From assembly GCA_963082975.1 (NCBI GenBank), contig OY720347.1, forward strand, positions 28,302,221 through 28,366,220: DNA of 64,000 nt. Reading direction: 5' to 3'. This DNA is from Labia minor. Lineage: Eukaryota > Arthropoda > Insecta > Dermaptera > Spongiphoridae. Position numbers and translations under genes: made by a program. Shown here piece by piece: positions 25,127 through 36,893 of the stretch. Each line of letters begins with the position of its first letter. Position 1 is the first letter of the stretch. The notes beneath the pieces are model-generated. The model saw only the letters and a program-made list of their open reading frames with translations, had not been told where the DNA came from and made no database searches.

Positions 25127-28083
25127 CTTTTCGGCATTATTTGTATGGCATGTGCGAGTCCTGCCCGACTTCCAGGAACACATTGGTTCTTGTTTGTGGT
25201 CGTAACCACCTTCATTGCCACCCTTATCTGGGTGTTTATCTATTTGCTTGGAATTCGAGAAGCTCTCAAATTACCAATCGACTGGCTTCTTACGGTAATT
25301 ATAACTTTTTTATAATTATGTTTACAACCTCTCTTTATCCCATTTTAATGTTAATAAAATTCAAAAAATCATCTTTGCTAAATTAAGGGAAAATTCACTT
25401 TCAAATCAAGAAAATAGGTTAATAGAAAAAAATTTGCCTCCCAATGGTAATATTTTATTAGTAAAATAGCCTCAAGGAGAAAAAGTAGAAATGATTATCA
25501 TCCTTGGAATAAATATTAATATATGTTAAATTATTTTTCAAAATGGGAATATTTATTTAATCTTATGCTAATTAGAAGAGCATCTATTCTTAATTATTAC
25601 CTTTCTCAAAATAAATTCACTTTACTTATAGAAATCTTTTTTTATATATATATATATATATATAATATATTTTATTTTTATAAAATAGGAGTATAATTAT
25701 TAAATATCATTTAAAACTTTCTTTTAAAAATTACAAATAAAATAAGAAAAATAATAGATTACTAAATATATATACAGTACAATATACATATTTATGTTTA
25801 TATATAATATTTATTATAATTATTAACTCCATCTTCAACCATGAAAAATTATAATGCAATGAAAATGTATATAGAATATACAAATGATAATATTAGGCTA
25901 TGAAATTTAAGATTTTTTAAACAAGAAAAATTATTAATTTCTAATTACATATATTTTTTAGTTCAATAATATTAAAAGACTTATAATTCAATTAAAATAT
26001 TTTTTTTCTTAAATTATTTATTGCTACCTTGAGAGAAAATTAACTCCAAGGCTATGCTAGAAAAATAATATTGTCTAGTGATTGTAAAGCTTTTTTATAT
26101 ATATATAAGTATATATTTCTTATAAAAATGTATTTATAATAAAGTATTTTAAGTAACGGTATCAAATTCATTTAAAATATCCAAAGACATTATAAAGTTT
26201 AGTATTAGGAAATTTAAAATTAAAAAAAATATAGAATTAAGAAAATAATACTTATAATTACACTTATCTTTCAGGAGCTGCTTAATACAGCTTGTGCTAC
26301 AATTTTATATACCATTGCATTCATTGTACAGTTGAGTGAATGGTCACCGCCCTACCGATTTTTCCGGAGTTCAAATTTAACTGCCGGTGTAAGTATTAAT
26401 TCAATTAGTATATATTATTCAAATAAAAAATATTTAGATAATAAAACATTTCTAGTTATAATTGTATTTTCTTTGATAAATAGAGAAGTAATTTTTTAAT
26501 AAACATTTCAAAGATTTATTTAATACTTGGTGTAAATAAAATTTGATATATTTCTTCTCCTTTCATATCATTTTGGACATGATTTGTCTGTGGGTTTTCA
26601 AAATTTTTAAAAATTATTTTTGATTATTATTTAAAATAAATGTTATTATTACTATTATTATTATAAATACTCATATTATTCAAGTTATATTAAAAAAAAA
26701 TGTTTCAATGAAATGCTAATAATATAAAAAAAAAATTAAAATAAATACAAAGGGTTATTATTCCCAGAGATATTTATTTAATTTAAAATAATACCCTAAT
26801 TGAATTAACGATAAAAGCAAATATTATATCACGTCATATAGCATATTTTATTATTAAATGCATTGAGAGAGGGGTAATTGTGCCGACTTTATTTTACAAG
26901 TAAATTTTCTTCATTTTTTACAAAATCCTCATAAAGAATGTTATTTAAATGAATATAATCATTTTCATTTTAATTACTTAATTTTTAATAAAACTTTACC
27001 GATAGAATAGCCTTATCTCCCCTTATTATTGAATAATTCTCGTTTATATAAAATTCATTTTCACGTATATTCAATATATTTTTGAAATAATGTAATAGTA
27101 ATGTAATAATAATAATAAAATAAAATATTAGAATGAATAATACATAAAAAAACAGAATTTGCATGAGTTGACAGGTTGAATTTTTAGTAACTGTAAAGCG
27201 AAAGTTTTTTTTTATAAAATAAAAAAAGATAAGAGGCTTCCTATTTATAAAGTAATAATAATAATAATAATAAAAGTCAATATTTAATTTTAAACTTATG
27301 TATTTTAGACTTTGTACAGTTAAATACATTTTAAAATCATCAAGTTCCAAAAATAGGATGAGTTTCCAAGTTTCAGACAAATTTTAAATTTATGCTGTTG
27401 TTGTTTATTTTATTTATTTATTTGTTTATTAAAAAATAATTTCTATTTGTTCCAGATGATATATAATATAAAAAAAAAGAAATCATACATAAATTAAATT
27501 TTTAATAATGTTTTCAATTTCAAAATTCTATTTGTGAAATTTAGTAATAATTGAAAATAATTGACATTTGAGTTTTTAGAAGAAATAACCAAGTATTTTT
27601 TTACTTATTATATAATAGAATTACAATTATATAACAGATTTTTATATATTTTCTTTCATAATAATAATTCATAAAATTATATTTTCTTTCATAATAATAA
27701 TTCTTAAAATTATATTTTATGAATTATTTTTCCGTATATTTTTTTCGATATATACATTAATTTCAATTTGATTTTCGATCTGAATATTCTAAAATACTGA
27801 AAATAAGAATATATTAAAATTAAATATATATAATAAAGACATTAAGTTTTGAATAACATTATAAACTATCAAACTTAAAAATAAAAAAAGAATAAAAAAT
27901 AGTATGTCTTTATATACTTACTCAAAATAATTATTTTTTTTAATTTTTATTAAAATATTTTACTTAAATATTCTAATGAATTTTTAATTTATTTTTCAGT
28001 CATTTGGTCTGTTCAATACAATTGCATACGCCGCTGGAGCTTATTTTCTCTTTCTGGAATGGAAAAATTCCCGAAGCAATTAA
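25127..28083 (+). CDS. MARVEL-domain tetraspan protein (CMTM/plasmolipin-like), 5' exon not found
   Basis: Three coding exons, all joined in phase 0: 25127-25294 (acceptor TTACAG, donor GTAATT), 26275-26388 (TTTCAG, GTAAGT) and 28000-28083 (TTTCAG, stop TAA). They encode 121 residues with a rest of a first helix (LFGIICMACAS), a second helix (FLFVVVTTFIATLIWVFIY), a third (NTACATILYTIAFIVQL) and a fourth ending FLFLEWKNSRSN. Spacing, the W after the last helix and the basic tail fit the CKLF-like MARVEL family (plasmolipin and CMTM4/8 types), proteins of vesicle and apical membranes. The exon with the initiator Met and the start of helix 1 lies upstream and was not identified. The large introns (980 and 1611 bp) are AT-rich and contain no recognised element. 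A second MARVEL gene lies 17 kb downstream on the same strand. Confidence 0.8.
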
Positions 28084-28236
28084 AACTGTCTTTAGAGAAT
28101 TTGCATTTTAAGTCCCTAGGGACTAACCCAAAAATAATTTCAATTTGATGCAATCATCTCATCATTATTTTCTTATTTATTATATAATTATTATTATATA
28201 TTTTTTAATTAATAATATTGTTTTTTATTTGTAAGA

Positions 28237-28242
28237 AATAAA
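28237..28242 (+). promoter_or_regulatory. Candidate polyadenylation signal of MARVEL gene 1
   Basis: AATAAA 154 bases after the TAA stop, followed by a T-rich stretch. In DNA this AT-rich the hexamer can occur by chance. Confidence 0.4.
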
Positions 28243-28812
28243 TTTTATTTTTTGCCAAATGATATATCATTTCAAAAATTTAACTTCATAATAAATCATA
28301 ATATGCAATTTTTATATTTACAAATTAATATAATTTTACCTTTTTCTATACATAAATATAAATATGGTTCTTTGATATAGATTCCGATTGACTGTCGGAA
28401 TTTAATACTAGTCAAAGGTTATTTAAATTTTTGAGAACTTTTTCATTTTTATTCCCCCAATATAGATAAAGATAATAATTATGTGAATATAATTTATAAT
28501 ATAATTTTGGTAAAAGAAAAAGAAACGATTTTTCGAATTTTTAAGAAATTGTAAAATTTAAAATACTTATATGTTGTTTTTGTTTGTTCCTAAATTGTAA
28601 AATTAAATATATTATTTTAACAAAATTCGAAAAATGATACTATTTTTATAAAAAAGAAGCCTAATTTGGACTTAATAATCTACATAATTACCTATATATC
28701 TCCAATATGTACTTTTTTATATTTTACCAGAAATAAACAATAAACTGCACAATGCACACATTTTAAAGTTGTATTTATTTAATTCCTTTTATATTTTTAT
28801 GAATATTAATAG

Positions 28813-29060
28813 GTGAAGCAAAAAGACTTAACGGTTTTCTCTTTTGCCAATAAAGAATCAATCACAGAATTAGAGAATTTTCTTCAAAATAAACTAGAAG
28901 TATCAGGCAAAATGGCGCATATTTAAAATATACGGAATAATCCAAATACTAATAAAGTCATTGTGTGTGTTGAAATAAAGAGAAAAACGCTTAAAACATT
29001 TTACTTCGCCTATTAAGTTATTATTAAGAAATAATTACATATAGATTACACGATTTTGAA
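28813..29060 (+). pseudogene. Probable ribosomal protein eL22 (RpL22) pseudogene
   Basis: Plus-strand reading gives KQKDLTVFSF, then ESITELENFLQNKLEVSGKM, an in-frame stop, and NPNTNKVIVCVEIKRKTLK. After a frame change comes IKLLLRNNYI. Order and pattern match eL22: basic N-terminus with KKxxLxF, then the NFExFLxxxIKVxGK block, the NKxxVxxE strand, SKRYLKYLTKKYLKKNNL. The D-x-HP-V-E-D loop of the family is missing, there are stops and a frame change, and no intron is seen, so a decayed processed copy is likely. TA-flanked imperfect inverted ends (AGGTGAAG and CTTCGCCT, about 28811-29012) are noted but are probably chance. Confidence 0.5.
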
Positions 29061-29416
29061 TCAAAACAGATTCAAATAAAAATTTATTTACTTTTCAAGT
29101 CTAGAACTGTTTTATTACTAGTAAACTACTTAATTTAATTTTTTTATATTATTTAAACACATAAGTAATTATTAAATAAAATTAAAATATGAAATTAATT
29201 AAGTAAACAATTCTTTAACATATTTAAAATATATATTTATAATATAATAGATTGTTTAGCGGTTAAATGTTAATATATCAACAAGATTGTGGTATATAAA
29301 GTATATAAATTCCACCTATAGAATTAAAAATAATTAGTATAAAACCATTCACATTGACTTATATTAAGGGAAGTATATATTTAAATGTTTACACACATGT
29401 ACCGTAATATAATCTA

Positions 29417-30702
29417 CAGTATCGAACAGATTAATTGAAACAAGACGAAAATTTGTATAAAATCTTTTATTCATTATTCATTTCAATAATAGAAACAAAT
29501 TATTTCGATTAATATTGTATGTGGCCTCCCTTGGCCTCAATTAAGAGTTTGATCCTCTTTTGCTCATTGTCAGCATCCTTTCATCTCTAAACCATATATT
29601 GATAATTGTGGTTTTTAATTTTTCCACTGCGGTACAATCCAATGTAGACAATTGATTCTTGCAAATTGCCCACAGATTCTTTATCGGGATGATGTCTTGT
29701 GAACACCCTGGCCAATCTAATATGGTGATATGGTTTTCCGAAAAAGATTTGACCATGTTTTTCGAAGTATGGCAGCGAGCAAAATCCTGCTGAAAAACTC
29801 ACTCGACATTTGGACACTGCTTTTTCAATTTTGGTATCATTTTTTCTACCAATATGGACTGGTACTTTTCAGTGAAAAGTCCATATGAATAGTGAAAAGT
29901 TTTCACTATTCATCACACCTGTCACTGGAACAACACGCCCTAGTCTATAATTTGAGAAACACCCCCAGAGCATTTTTTAAGAGGGTGTTTGGTGGTTGAG
30001 ATGACGTGTTACGAATTCAGTTTTTCTTTTCCCCTTCGAATGAACCAAAATTATTGGCCTTGCACGATGAAATGACTCTCATAAGAAACCAAGACTCTTT
30101 TTCAATCTTCAGCCATCCAATTTTCAAATTTTTTGGACCATATAAGTCTTTTGGCTTTCATTGTTATTGTTAAAAGATGTTTCTTGTCAGGTTTCCTTGC
30201 TGGTCTTCCCGCTTCAAGACGTCTTTGACGAACAATCATGGGAGTTACGTGGATACCAGTTTCAGCCAATTCTCGAGCAAGGTCTTCTGCAGTTTTACGG
30301 CAATCATTTCGGCTAGAATTCAGTAATCGCTGGTCATCTCGTTTATTTGTCGATCTTTTTGCGCCACATTTCCTCTTCCTCTTCACTGAGATATCCCCTG
30401 ACCCCTAGTGGCGATTGAAGATCCAATTGGCTGTAGCCAAACTTACTCTAACCTCTGGTGCCATGTTTTTGTGGTATGCTTAGCCATTGTCACGATCATT
30501 ACTCGTTTATTCATCGATACATCCATCTTTGTAAGTACGGGCGAAATGCTGAAATTTAAAAATTTTTATTTGAAATAACAAAAAATAAGAAAAAATCACT
30601 CAACCGATATTAAAACAAGTGTTGCACACTGAGCAATGCTTGATAGATTGTGTCAAAAAATGCAAAAAAATGTTTTTGTTTCAAATAATCTGTTCGATAC
30701 TG
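29417..30702 (-). mobile_element. Tc1-like DNA transposon, inactive
   Basis: The inverted ends begin CAGTATCGAACAGATTAAT on the left and match the right end at all but one of about 29 positions. TA lies on both sides (29415-29416, 30703-30704), the insertion target of Tc1/mariner elements. At 1286 bp the length is normal for Tc1. The single gene between the ends lies on the minus strand and is broken. Confidence 0.85.
29530..30480 (-). pseudogene. Tc1 transposase pseudogene
   Basis: Minus-strand pieces line up with a Tc1 transposase. An N-terminal helix-turn-helix part starts at an ATG at about 30462 (MAPEVRVSLATANWIFNRH, then a stop). It is followed without frame change by RKTAEDLARELAETGIHVT and the GRPARKPDKK region up to ENWMAED. 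After frame breaks come GVMNSENF, VFQQDFARCHTSKN (second catalytic Asp kept) and ILDWPGCSQDIIPIKNLW. In active Tc1 proteins the last motif is SPDLNPIENLW, whose Glu is the third catalytic residue. Here that Glu is Lys. Stops, frameshifts and this change make the copy non-functional. Confidence 0.8.
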
Positions 30703-30704
30703 TA

Positions 30705-31948
30705 TATTAAATACATATATTCTGTTGAAATGGTGAAATTGAAAATATAAAAATTTATTAAAAGAACTTATTTAGTAAAACTTGAATAAATAAATGAAGA
30801 ATAAAAGAACAATCAATTTTATTTTTAATGATTATATAATAATATAATTTCTTCAGAAAATACAATTATTTGTTATTTAATTCATACCTATCTATATTTA
30901 TAAAAATAAATATATAAGAATAAAAAACATATTTTATTAAATGTATGAGTTTTATTTTTAAAATAATTAATTTTTAAATTAAAAAAAAAACACTCAAATA
31001 TTAAATTTTTTAAGATAAAAAAAAAATTTAAAAAATTGCTTTTCTATTCGTCAAAAACAAATTTGAACATTTTTATTATAATTTAAAATGTAAACTGATC
31101 CTAAAATATGTATTTCTTTCTTTCAAGTAAATATATTTATATTACCAAGAAATGTTTTTTATGAAAGGACTATGACGCATAAACATTTTTCTATCACAAT
31201 TAATGATGGTTTAGATTCAAATTTAAAACATATTTCACTCATATTGATTTGATAAATTAAGTTAAAATTTATATAAAAATATTACCAACATTTGCGAACA
31301 TTTGGCAATACGTCAAACGCATGTAACGCCTGAAACTTATGCAACCAAATACGAATCTTTAACAATTTCATTTCATTTATTAATCAACTGGATTAAATAT
31401 CACCCGGAGCAATCCTCACTTTTCCCCCTTCCCTACCTTTAACCCATATAATTGGAGAACGTTCAATCATATCTAATGAAACTAAGACTTCTTAAAAACT
31501 CTTATTACCAATCTTTTATTATATTTTTCATAATTAATTTGCGCAGGTATTAATCAATTATGAATTTTAAAGGGGAAATAATATTAGTACAATTCTTATA
31601 TTGAATTAATTCAACATTACATTGCTTAAATGCATAGATGGACAATTTATTGCTACAAATCATTTTTTATTAAGTGTCGGAATGATTTAAGAGTTTTATA
31701 GATTTTTTTTTGGCTAAGATTAATGTATTATTAGAGAATTGCTTAATAAATAAAGTAATGATTCAATGTTTGACATTATACAAAAAATGTATGTTTTTAG
31801 GTAATATTAATAATCAACTTTTATATCATTTATCTGCCACATTATGACACAAAATTATTCAGATTAGTTAATTTTTCTTCATTTCGGGAGGGACCAGCAG
31901 GCTAGAAAAATACATTTTAAATATACTATTAATTTATTGTTTTGATTA
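30705..31948. other. AT-rich DNA, no gene seen
   Basis: I see no coding frame or terminal repeat. It is bounded by the Tc1 element on the left and the gypsy element on the right. Confidence 0.55.
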
Positions 31949-31952
31949 CGAC

Positions 31953-32270
31953 TATGGGAGTCCAATTATGGAACTCCAATTATGAGTCTTATAATAAATT
32001 AAGTAAATTAAACGAAATTATAATTAAACAATATATTTATCATTAAGTGGTGTAATTTTACAATATTTATAAAATATAATTAATTTAATGTACCTTATTT
32101 TTGTTGTTATGATTTCCTGTGCACAGGTTAAATTAATATAGTTAAATTTATATATTTATTATTAATAATTATAAGCTATATGTGTGTTAGTGTGAAATCA
32201 AGGCGCCATGAATGTATATCTGTTTATGAAAAAATTCTTGTTTATTTGCATTGTTGTCATCATCGCCACA
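31953..32270 (-). repeat. 3' LTR of gypsy element
   Basis: 318 bp. In element sense it starts TGTGGCGATG and ends CTCCCATA. The start is the usual TG, but the end is not the usual CA. The stop codon of pol (32260-32262) lies inside it. Confidence 0.95.
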
Positions 32271-35200
32271 GTACTCCCTCCCCAGTGACAACGCTAAGGT
32301 ACTTAGATGGAAAATGAACTGTTCGTCCTGAGCGAGTCGCTTTAGGTTGCGGAGCTGGTAGAGCTGTTGGATGCTGCTGCTGCTGTTGGTTGTGCGACGA
32401 AGGTGTGATGATTGACTCTGGAGAGGCCGGAAGCTGTTGATGTGGTTGTACAGTGGTTGGTAACGAGTTCTCTGAATCACTGGACAAGAGATAAGCTGGC
32501 TTAAGCCTGTCAATTGATATGGTTTGTTTACCCTTAGGCATATCAATCTCAAAAAATTTAGGAGATCTTGAAACTACCTTGTATGGACCTTCGTAGATGG
32601 CTTGCAACGGTTTTCTTACAGCATCTTGTCTCACAAAAACATGAGATGTATGATGAATGTCAGAGTGAACGAATGGTTGTTTGGCTGAGTGATGAGCTGC
32701 TGTCACTGGTCTCAATGATCGAACATGTTCTTGTAATTTAATGATTAATGTAGGTAAATCGACCAATCGAGTGCTGTCCTCAAAGAAATCGGCAGGTAAT
32801 CGTAATGGTTCTCCATAGACCAAGGTTGCAGGTGTTGAGTTGAGATGAGGTGCGAATAGTGAACGCAAGCCTAAAAGGATTGTAGGCAATTTGTTGACCC
32901 AATCATTTGACAATTGAGCCCGTAGCGAAGACTTTAGTTGACGGTGCCACCTTTCGATTTTTCCATTGGCAGATGGGTGATATGCCGTGGTTTTAATATG
33001 TCGTATTCCGAGAAAGGCGGTGAGATGGTTGAATAGTGCGCAGTCGAATTGTTTGCCCCGATCAGTTGTTATCTTCAAAGGCACACCAAATCTGGCAATC
33101 CATGAGAACAAAAGGGATCGGGCAACGGTGTCTGCTGAGATATCTTTAATTGGTATGGCTTCAGTCCAGCTAGTAAACCGATCAATGATGGTCAATAAAT
33201 AAGAGAATCCTTCAGAAGGTGGCAGCGGTCCAACGATGTCAATATTAAGGTGTGAAAATCTGTTCTGCACTTGTTCATAAGAGCCTATTGCACTAGAGAT
33301 GTGTCTCGTAACTTTTGACTTTTGACACGGTATACAGGTCTTAGCCCAAAGTTCTACATCTCTTTTAAGAGAAGGCCACACGTATCTTTCTTGCACAAGT
33401 TTGATTGATGCTTTGATGCCGGGATGAGCCATGTCATGAAGAGATACAAAAGCTGGTTTTCTAAACTCTTGAGGTAGATAGGGTCTTAATCGGCCTGTTG
33501 AGGTGTCTACGATCAGCTCTGCTTGTGAAGGTAAAACGATAGTTTGAAATTGAAGCGATGTCTTATCGTTTCCCTTGAGCCTCATAAGTTCTTCATCTTT
33601 GAGTTGTGATTTAGCTACAGCATCGAACGATATAACAGACGGCATGGAGATTGAGGAAAGACGGGAGCAAAAATCAGCTGGGATGTTATGTTTACCTGGT
33701 ATATACTGAAGGTTGGTTGTGAATTGTCCGATAAAATCTAATTGACGTAGTTGCCTGGGCGACGCTTTATCTAATCGTTGTTTAAAGGCAAAAATCAATG
33801 GCTTATGGTCTGTATATAGAGTAAATTCACGACCTTCTAAAAGATATCGGAAATGTTTTATTGACAAATATGCAGCTAATAGTTCCCGGTCGTAAGTACT
33901 ATATCTTTTTTGTGTGGTGTTCAAGGTTTTAGAAAAGAAACCAAGTGGTTCAAAGTTTCCATTACGAACTTGATTAAGTGAAGATCCCACAGCAAAATCG
34001 GAAGCATCAACGAGGAGTGCTAGAGGTAAGTCGTTGGAAGGGTGCGCTAAAAGAGTAGCATTCGCGATTTGATTTTTGAGTAAATCAAAGGCACGCAATG
34101 CTTCAGTATTCCATTCAACCTGACGTTTGTCGTTCTTACGCACTTCTTTGCATAGATTAAATAATAACTGCTGGGTGCTAGCGGTAGAAGGGAGTGAGCG
34201 TCTATAGAAATTGATTAATCCAAGAAAACGACGCAGTTCAGCTATAGTTTGAGGTTGTTTAAAGGACACAATTGAGTTGACACGGTCTGGTAAGGGTTTA
34301 ATGCCATCAGCGGTAATAGAGTACCCTAGAAAATTAATCTGATTAATACCAAAGAGACATTTTGATAAATTGATGTTAATATTACATTGATTAAGACGAT
34401 TAAAAAGTGAATGTAGATGAAGAATATGTTGTTCTTCACTCTGCGAAGCTATAAGAATATCGTCTAAGTAACAAAAGACGAAATCTAAGTCTCTTAATAT
34501 AGAGTCAATGTAACGTTGAAAGGACTGAGCGGCATTTCTCAGACCAAAGGGTAACTTAATGAATTCATATAAACCGAATGGTGTAATGACTGCGGTCTTG
34601 GGAATATGTTCGGGTAAGATTGGAATGTGGTGAAAGGCTCGGACCAAGTCCACCTTAGAGAAAATAGTAGTGCCAGCAAGGCGACTATTGAAGTCGTGTA
34701 AGTGAGGAATGGGATAGCGGTCGGGTGTTGTGATAGCATTAAGTGCCCTATAATCGCCACACGGTCGCCAGGAACCATCTTTTTTGGAAACCATGTGGAG
34801 TGGGCTTGACCAAGGACTTTTGGATGGCCGGCATATCCCTAAATCAATCATCTTTTGGAATTCAGTTTTAGCCTGAGTTAATTTATTTGATGGAAGTCGT
34901 CTCGCCTTCGCAGTTACAGGGGGTCCTGTGGTAGATATTGTGTGGAAGAATTCCATATCTGTAGCACAAAACTCCGGGTTATCGCGAAGTAGGTTGGGAT
35001 ATTGCTGAAGAAGTTTAGAATATTTATCATAAGGGTCTAATAAGAGAATACTGGGTTCAGACAAACCGTTTGCTACAATAGCTGTAATTGAAAGTGCAGT
35101 ATTTCTGTCAATGAGACATTTGTTTTTAATGTCAACTAGTATTCCAAAACGATTCAGAAAATCGGCTCCAATAATTGGTTCTTTGACATCAGCAATTGTA

Positions 35201-35481
35201 AATGGCCAACAAAAAGAACGCCTGAGACCGATGTCTAAATTAATAAGACGTTCGCCATAAGTGTGAATAGGCGAGCCATTAGCTGCGTATAAGGTTCGTT
35301 TTGCCAAATGTTTTTTATCTTGATTGTTGGGTGGAATAACGGAGATATCGGCGCCTGAATCTATTAGGTAAGAAACATTTGTAGAGTTATCTCTGACGTA
35401 TAAGCGGCAAGTGGTAATATGGCCAACTTCCTGTGCCGCCTCAAGAGAGTGGCCTATGAGTTTTCCGTCGTCGGTATCGAT
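32260..35481 (-). CDS. Gypsy Pol polyprotein (protease, RT, RNase H, integrase)
   Basis: The open frame runs from just after a stop at 35482-35484 to TGA at 32260-32262. It has no need of its own Met: the protease active site [13 protein letters not shown] (Asp codon 35359-35361) lies upstream of any ATG start, so expression by frameshift from gag is likely. In order: aspartic protease; reverse transcriptase with [19 protein letters not shown] and the catalytic YLDD (34459-34470); RNase H with [18 protein letters not shown] and YTDHKPL; an integrase zinc finger (H-x-H, CIPCQK) and catalytic core with [17 protein letters not shown] and GKIERWHRQ. All catalytic motifs look intact. The C-terminal tail is Gln/Pro-rich, without a chromodomain. 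It overlaps gag by 28 bases. Confidence 0.95.
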   Translation of the reverse strand: MDTDDGKLIGHSLEAAQEVGHITTCRLYVRDNSTNVSYLIDSGADISVIPPNNQDKKHLAKRTLYAANGSPIHTYGERLINLDIGLRRSFCWPFTIADVKEPIIGADFLNRFGILVDIKNKCLIDRNTALSITAIVANGLSEPSILLLDPYDKYSKLLQQYPNLLRDNPEFCATDMEFFHTISTTGPPVTAKARRLPSNKLTQAKTEFQKMIDLGICRPSKSPWSSPLHMVSKKDGSWRPCGDYRALNAITTPDRYPIPHLHDFNSRLAGTTIFSKVDLVRAFHHIPILPEHIPKTAVITPFGLYEFIKLPFGLRNAAQSFQRYIDSILRDLDFVFCYLDDILIASQSEEQHILHLHSLFNRLNQCNININLSKCLFGINQINFLGYSITADGIKPLPDRVNSIVSFKQPQTIAELRRFLGLINFYRRSLPSTASTQQLLFNLCKEVRKNDKRQVEWNTEALRAFDLLKNQIANATLLAHPSNDLPLALLVDASDFAVGSSLNQVRNGNFEPLGFFSKTLNTTQKRYSTYDRELLAAYLSIKHFRYLLEGREFTLYTDHKPLIFAFKQRLDKASPRQLRQLDFIGQFTTNLQYIPGKHNIPADFCSRLSSISMPSVISFDAVAKSQLKDEELMRLKGNDKTSLQFQTIVLPSQAELIVDTSTGRLRPYLPQEFRKPAFVSLHDMAHPGIKASIKLVQERYVWPSLKRDVELWAKTCIPCQKSKVTRHISSAIGSYEQVQNRFSHLNIDIVGPLPPSEGFSYLLTIIDRFTSWTEAIPIKDISADTVARSLLFSWIARFGVPLKITTDRGKQFDCALFNHLTAFLGIRHIKTTAYHPSANGKIERWHRQLKSSLRAQLSNDWVNKLPTILLGLRSLFAPHLNSTPATLVYGEPLRLPADFFEDSTRLVDLPTLIIKLQEHVRSLRPVTAAHHSAKQPFVHSDIHHTSHVFVRQDAVRKPLQAIYEGPYKVVSRSPKFFEIDMPKGKQTISIDRLKPAYLLSSDSENSLPTTVQPHQQLPASPESIITPSSHNQQQQQHPTALPAPQPKATRSGRTVHFPSKYLSVVTGEGVLWR
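32271..32286 (-). promoter_or_regulatory. Polypurine tract of gypsy element
   Basis: Element-sense ACTGGGGAGGGAGTAC directly abuts the 3' LTR, the place where plus-strand DNA synthesis is primed. It also encodes the end of pol. Confidence 0.8.
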
Positions 35482-36275
35482 CTAGAACCGTAAGAGCAAG
35501 GACTATTGCATTTCTTAGCCTTTTCTCGAAATGTGTGATGGTACCAGCACAATGGACCATTAGGATTGTACCTGCCTCTAGAAGAAGAACGCGTTCGTGA
35601 TTTTGAGCGAGGCCTGGTTGTTAAGTGAGAAATAGCTGCAGATAGTTCGTTTATCTGAGATTCTAGGCGTGATAATCTGTCTGTTGGATGACTTGGGTGA
35701 GTAGTAGAGCTAATGTCAGAACTATTGGGAATAGAGGATATGTGGGGTGAAGAGTAAGAAGAGTAAGAATAATCTAGGATTCTGTCTGCCATAACGGCCA
35801 TACTGTCGAGAGAATCGCTGCTTGAGGCTAGTATTGAACGTAAATTTACAGGTAATCTTTGTAAAAATATAGTTCTTAAAAAATCATCGTTGACCTGGGT
35901 ACCAGCAAGTGCACGCATTTCGCGCAGTAATTGGCTGGGTCGCTTGTCGCCAAGCTCGATTTCTGTTAATAATTTTGTCACTTTCCTACCTTCGGATTCC
36001 TCAAATTCTCTTTGCAATCGGTCCATTAGATCTGTGTATGGCTTACTAGAGAGCTCTTTTGATAAAAAATCTGAAACTAATTCAGCGACATCTGAATCTA
36101 ACGAAGCCAAAACATAATTAAATTTAGTCAGCTCAGTTGTGACGGAGTAATTAGAAAATTGTGCTTCTACCTGCATTCTCCATATTTTAATATTTTTGCG
36201 CCAAAGTGGGGGAATTTTAATAGCGACGCGCTGAATTGTAGTAGCAGTTGGAGTTGTTTCAATTTGATTGTCCAT
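35454..36275 (-). CDS. Gypsy Gag protein
   Basis: 273 residues starting at ATG 36275-36273, with 296 bp of leader between it and the 5' LTR. The capsid-like part contains [18 protein letters not shown] and [16 protein letters not shown] helices, followed by [22 protein letters not shown] Ser-rich linker and an Arg/Ser patch ([13 protein letters not shown]) precede a zinc-knuckle variant C-x2-H-x9-C-x3-C (about residues 243-260, LCWYHHTF...KKCNSPC), a form common in arthropod gypsy Gag proteins. It binds genomic RNA and forms the particle. It ends at TAG 35456-35454 inside the start of the pol frame. Confidence 0.9.
   Translation of the reverse strand: MDNQIETTPTATTIQRVAIKIPPLWRKNIKIWRMQVEAQFSNYSVTTELTKFNYVLASLDSDVAELVSDFLSKELSSKPYTDLMDRLQREFEESEGRKVTKLLTEIELGDKRPSQLLREMRALAGTQVNDDFLRTIFLQRLPVNLRSILASSSDSLDSMAVMADRILDYSYSSYSSPHISSIPNSSDISSTTHPSHPTDRLSRLESQINELSAAISHLTTRPRSKSRTRSSSRGRYNPNGPLCWYHHTFREKAKKCNSPCSYGSRSIPTTENS
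35460..35466 (-). promoter_or_regulatory. Candidate -1 ribosomal frameshift site between gag and pol
   Basis: Element-sense GGAAAAC is read as G-GAA-AAC in the gag frame, four bases before its last sense codon. Slipping back one base enters the open pol frame (GGA AAA CTC). The heptamer is close to, not identical with, the canonical X-XXY-YYZ form. I have not shown a downstream pseudoknot. Confidence 0.45.
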
Positions 36276-36558
36276 GTTGAATTTGCAATTTAAAGATAAT
36301 TACCCTTAATCTTAAATTAAAAACTTAATTATCTAAATGAATAAAAAGACAATGAAAATACTACTCAATATAATACACAATAAGAACAATAAATATAAAA
36401 TAAAAAGAAACAATTGGTAAATGACTAATAAAGAATTATGAATAAAAATTAAAATTTACAAAAAAATAAGGTTATTAAAAATTTAAATTAAACTTAGTGA
36501 ATTTATTATAATAATACTGATTTTAAATTATTGAATTTAATATAATTGTGTTCATAAA

Positions 36559-36569
36559 CGGGGTCACCA
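36559..36569 (-). promoter_or_regulatory. Primer-binding site of gypsy element
   Basis: Element-sense TGGTGACCCCG begins two bases after the 5' LTR. TGG pairs with the CCA end of a tRNA whose 3' end would read CGGGGTCACCA. I do not assign the tRNA species. Confidence 0.75.
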
Positions 36570-36571
36570 AT

Positions 36572-36889
36572 TATGGGAGTCCAATTATGGAACTCCAATT
36601 ATGAGTCTTATAATAAATTAAGTAAATTAAACGAAATTATAATTAAACAATATATTTATCATTAAGTGGTGTAATTTTACAATATTTATAAAATATAATT
36701 AATTTAATGTACCTTATTTTTGTTGTTATGATTTCCTGTGCACAGGTTAAATTAATATAGTTAAATTTATATATTTATTATTAATAATTATAAGCTATAT
36801 GTGTGTTAGTGTGAAATCAAGGCGCCATGAATGTATATCTGTTTATGAAAAAATTCTTGTTTATTTGCATTGTTGTCATCATCGCCACA
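36572..36889 (-). repeat. 5' LTR of gypsy element
   Basis: 318 bp, same length and, as far as I can see, same sequence as the LTR at 31953-32270. It should hold the promoter of the element. Target duplication CGAC follows at 36890-36893. Confidence 0.95.
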
Positions 36890-36893
36890 CGAC

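Larger units (their letters stand above)
31953..36889 (-). mobile_element. Ty3/gypsy LTR retrotransposon, apparently intact
   Basis: This is a 4937-bp element transcribed right to left. Two 318-bp LTRs bound it (31953-32270 and 36572-36889), with CGAC duplicated at both sides (31949-31952, 36890-36893). By eye the LTRs show no difference, which indicates a very recent insertion. Element-sense order is LTR, primer-binding site, gag (36275-35454), pol in the -1 frame (protease, reverse transcriptase, RNase H, integrase), polypurine tract, LTR. There is no third frame, so no envelope. RT before integrase places it in Ty3/gypsy. No stop or frameshift was noticed inside either frame, and it is less AT-rich than its surroundings. 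Confidence 0.95.

Noticed and set aside
26985..27380. 131-codon minus frame in the intron of MARVEL gene 1
   Set aside because: Dominated by Phe, Tyr, Ile, Asn and Lys with a poly-Tyr run from a (TAA)n microsatellite. This is typical AT-rich noise.
28811..29012. TA-flanked imperfect inverted ends that could mark a small mariner MITE
   Set aside because: The same sequence reads collinearly as eL22 blocks, which explains it better. Pairing of the ends is weak after the first 10 bases.
32187..32552. Open minus frame of 121 codons at the end of the gypsy element
   Set aside because: It overlaps the pol C-terminus in another frame and crosses into the LTR. Pol accounts for the coding signal.
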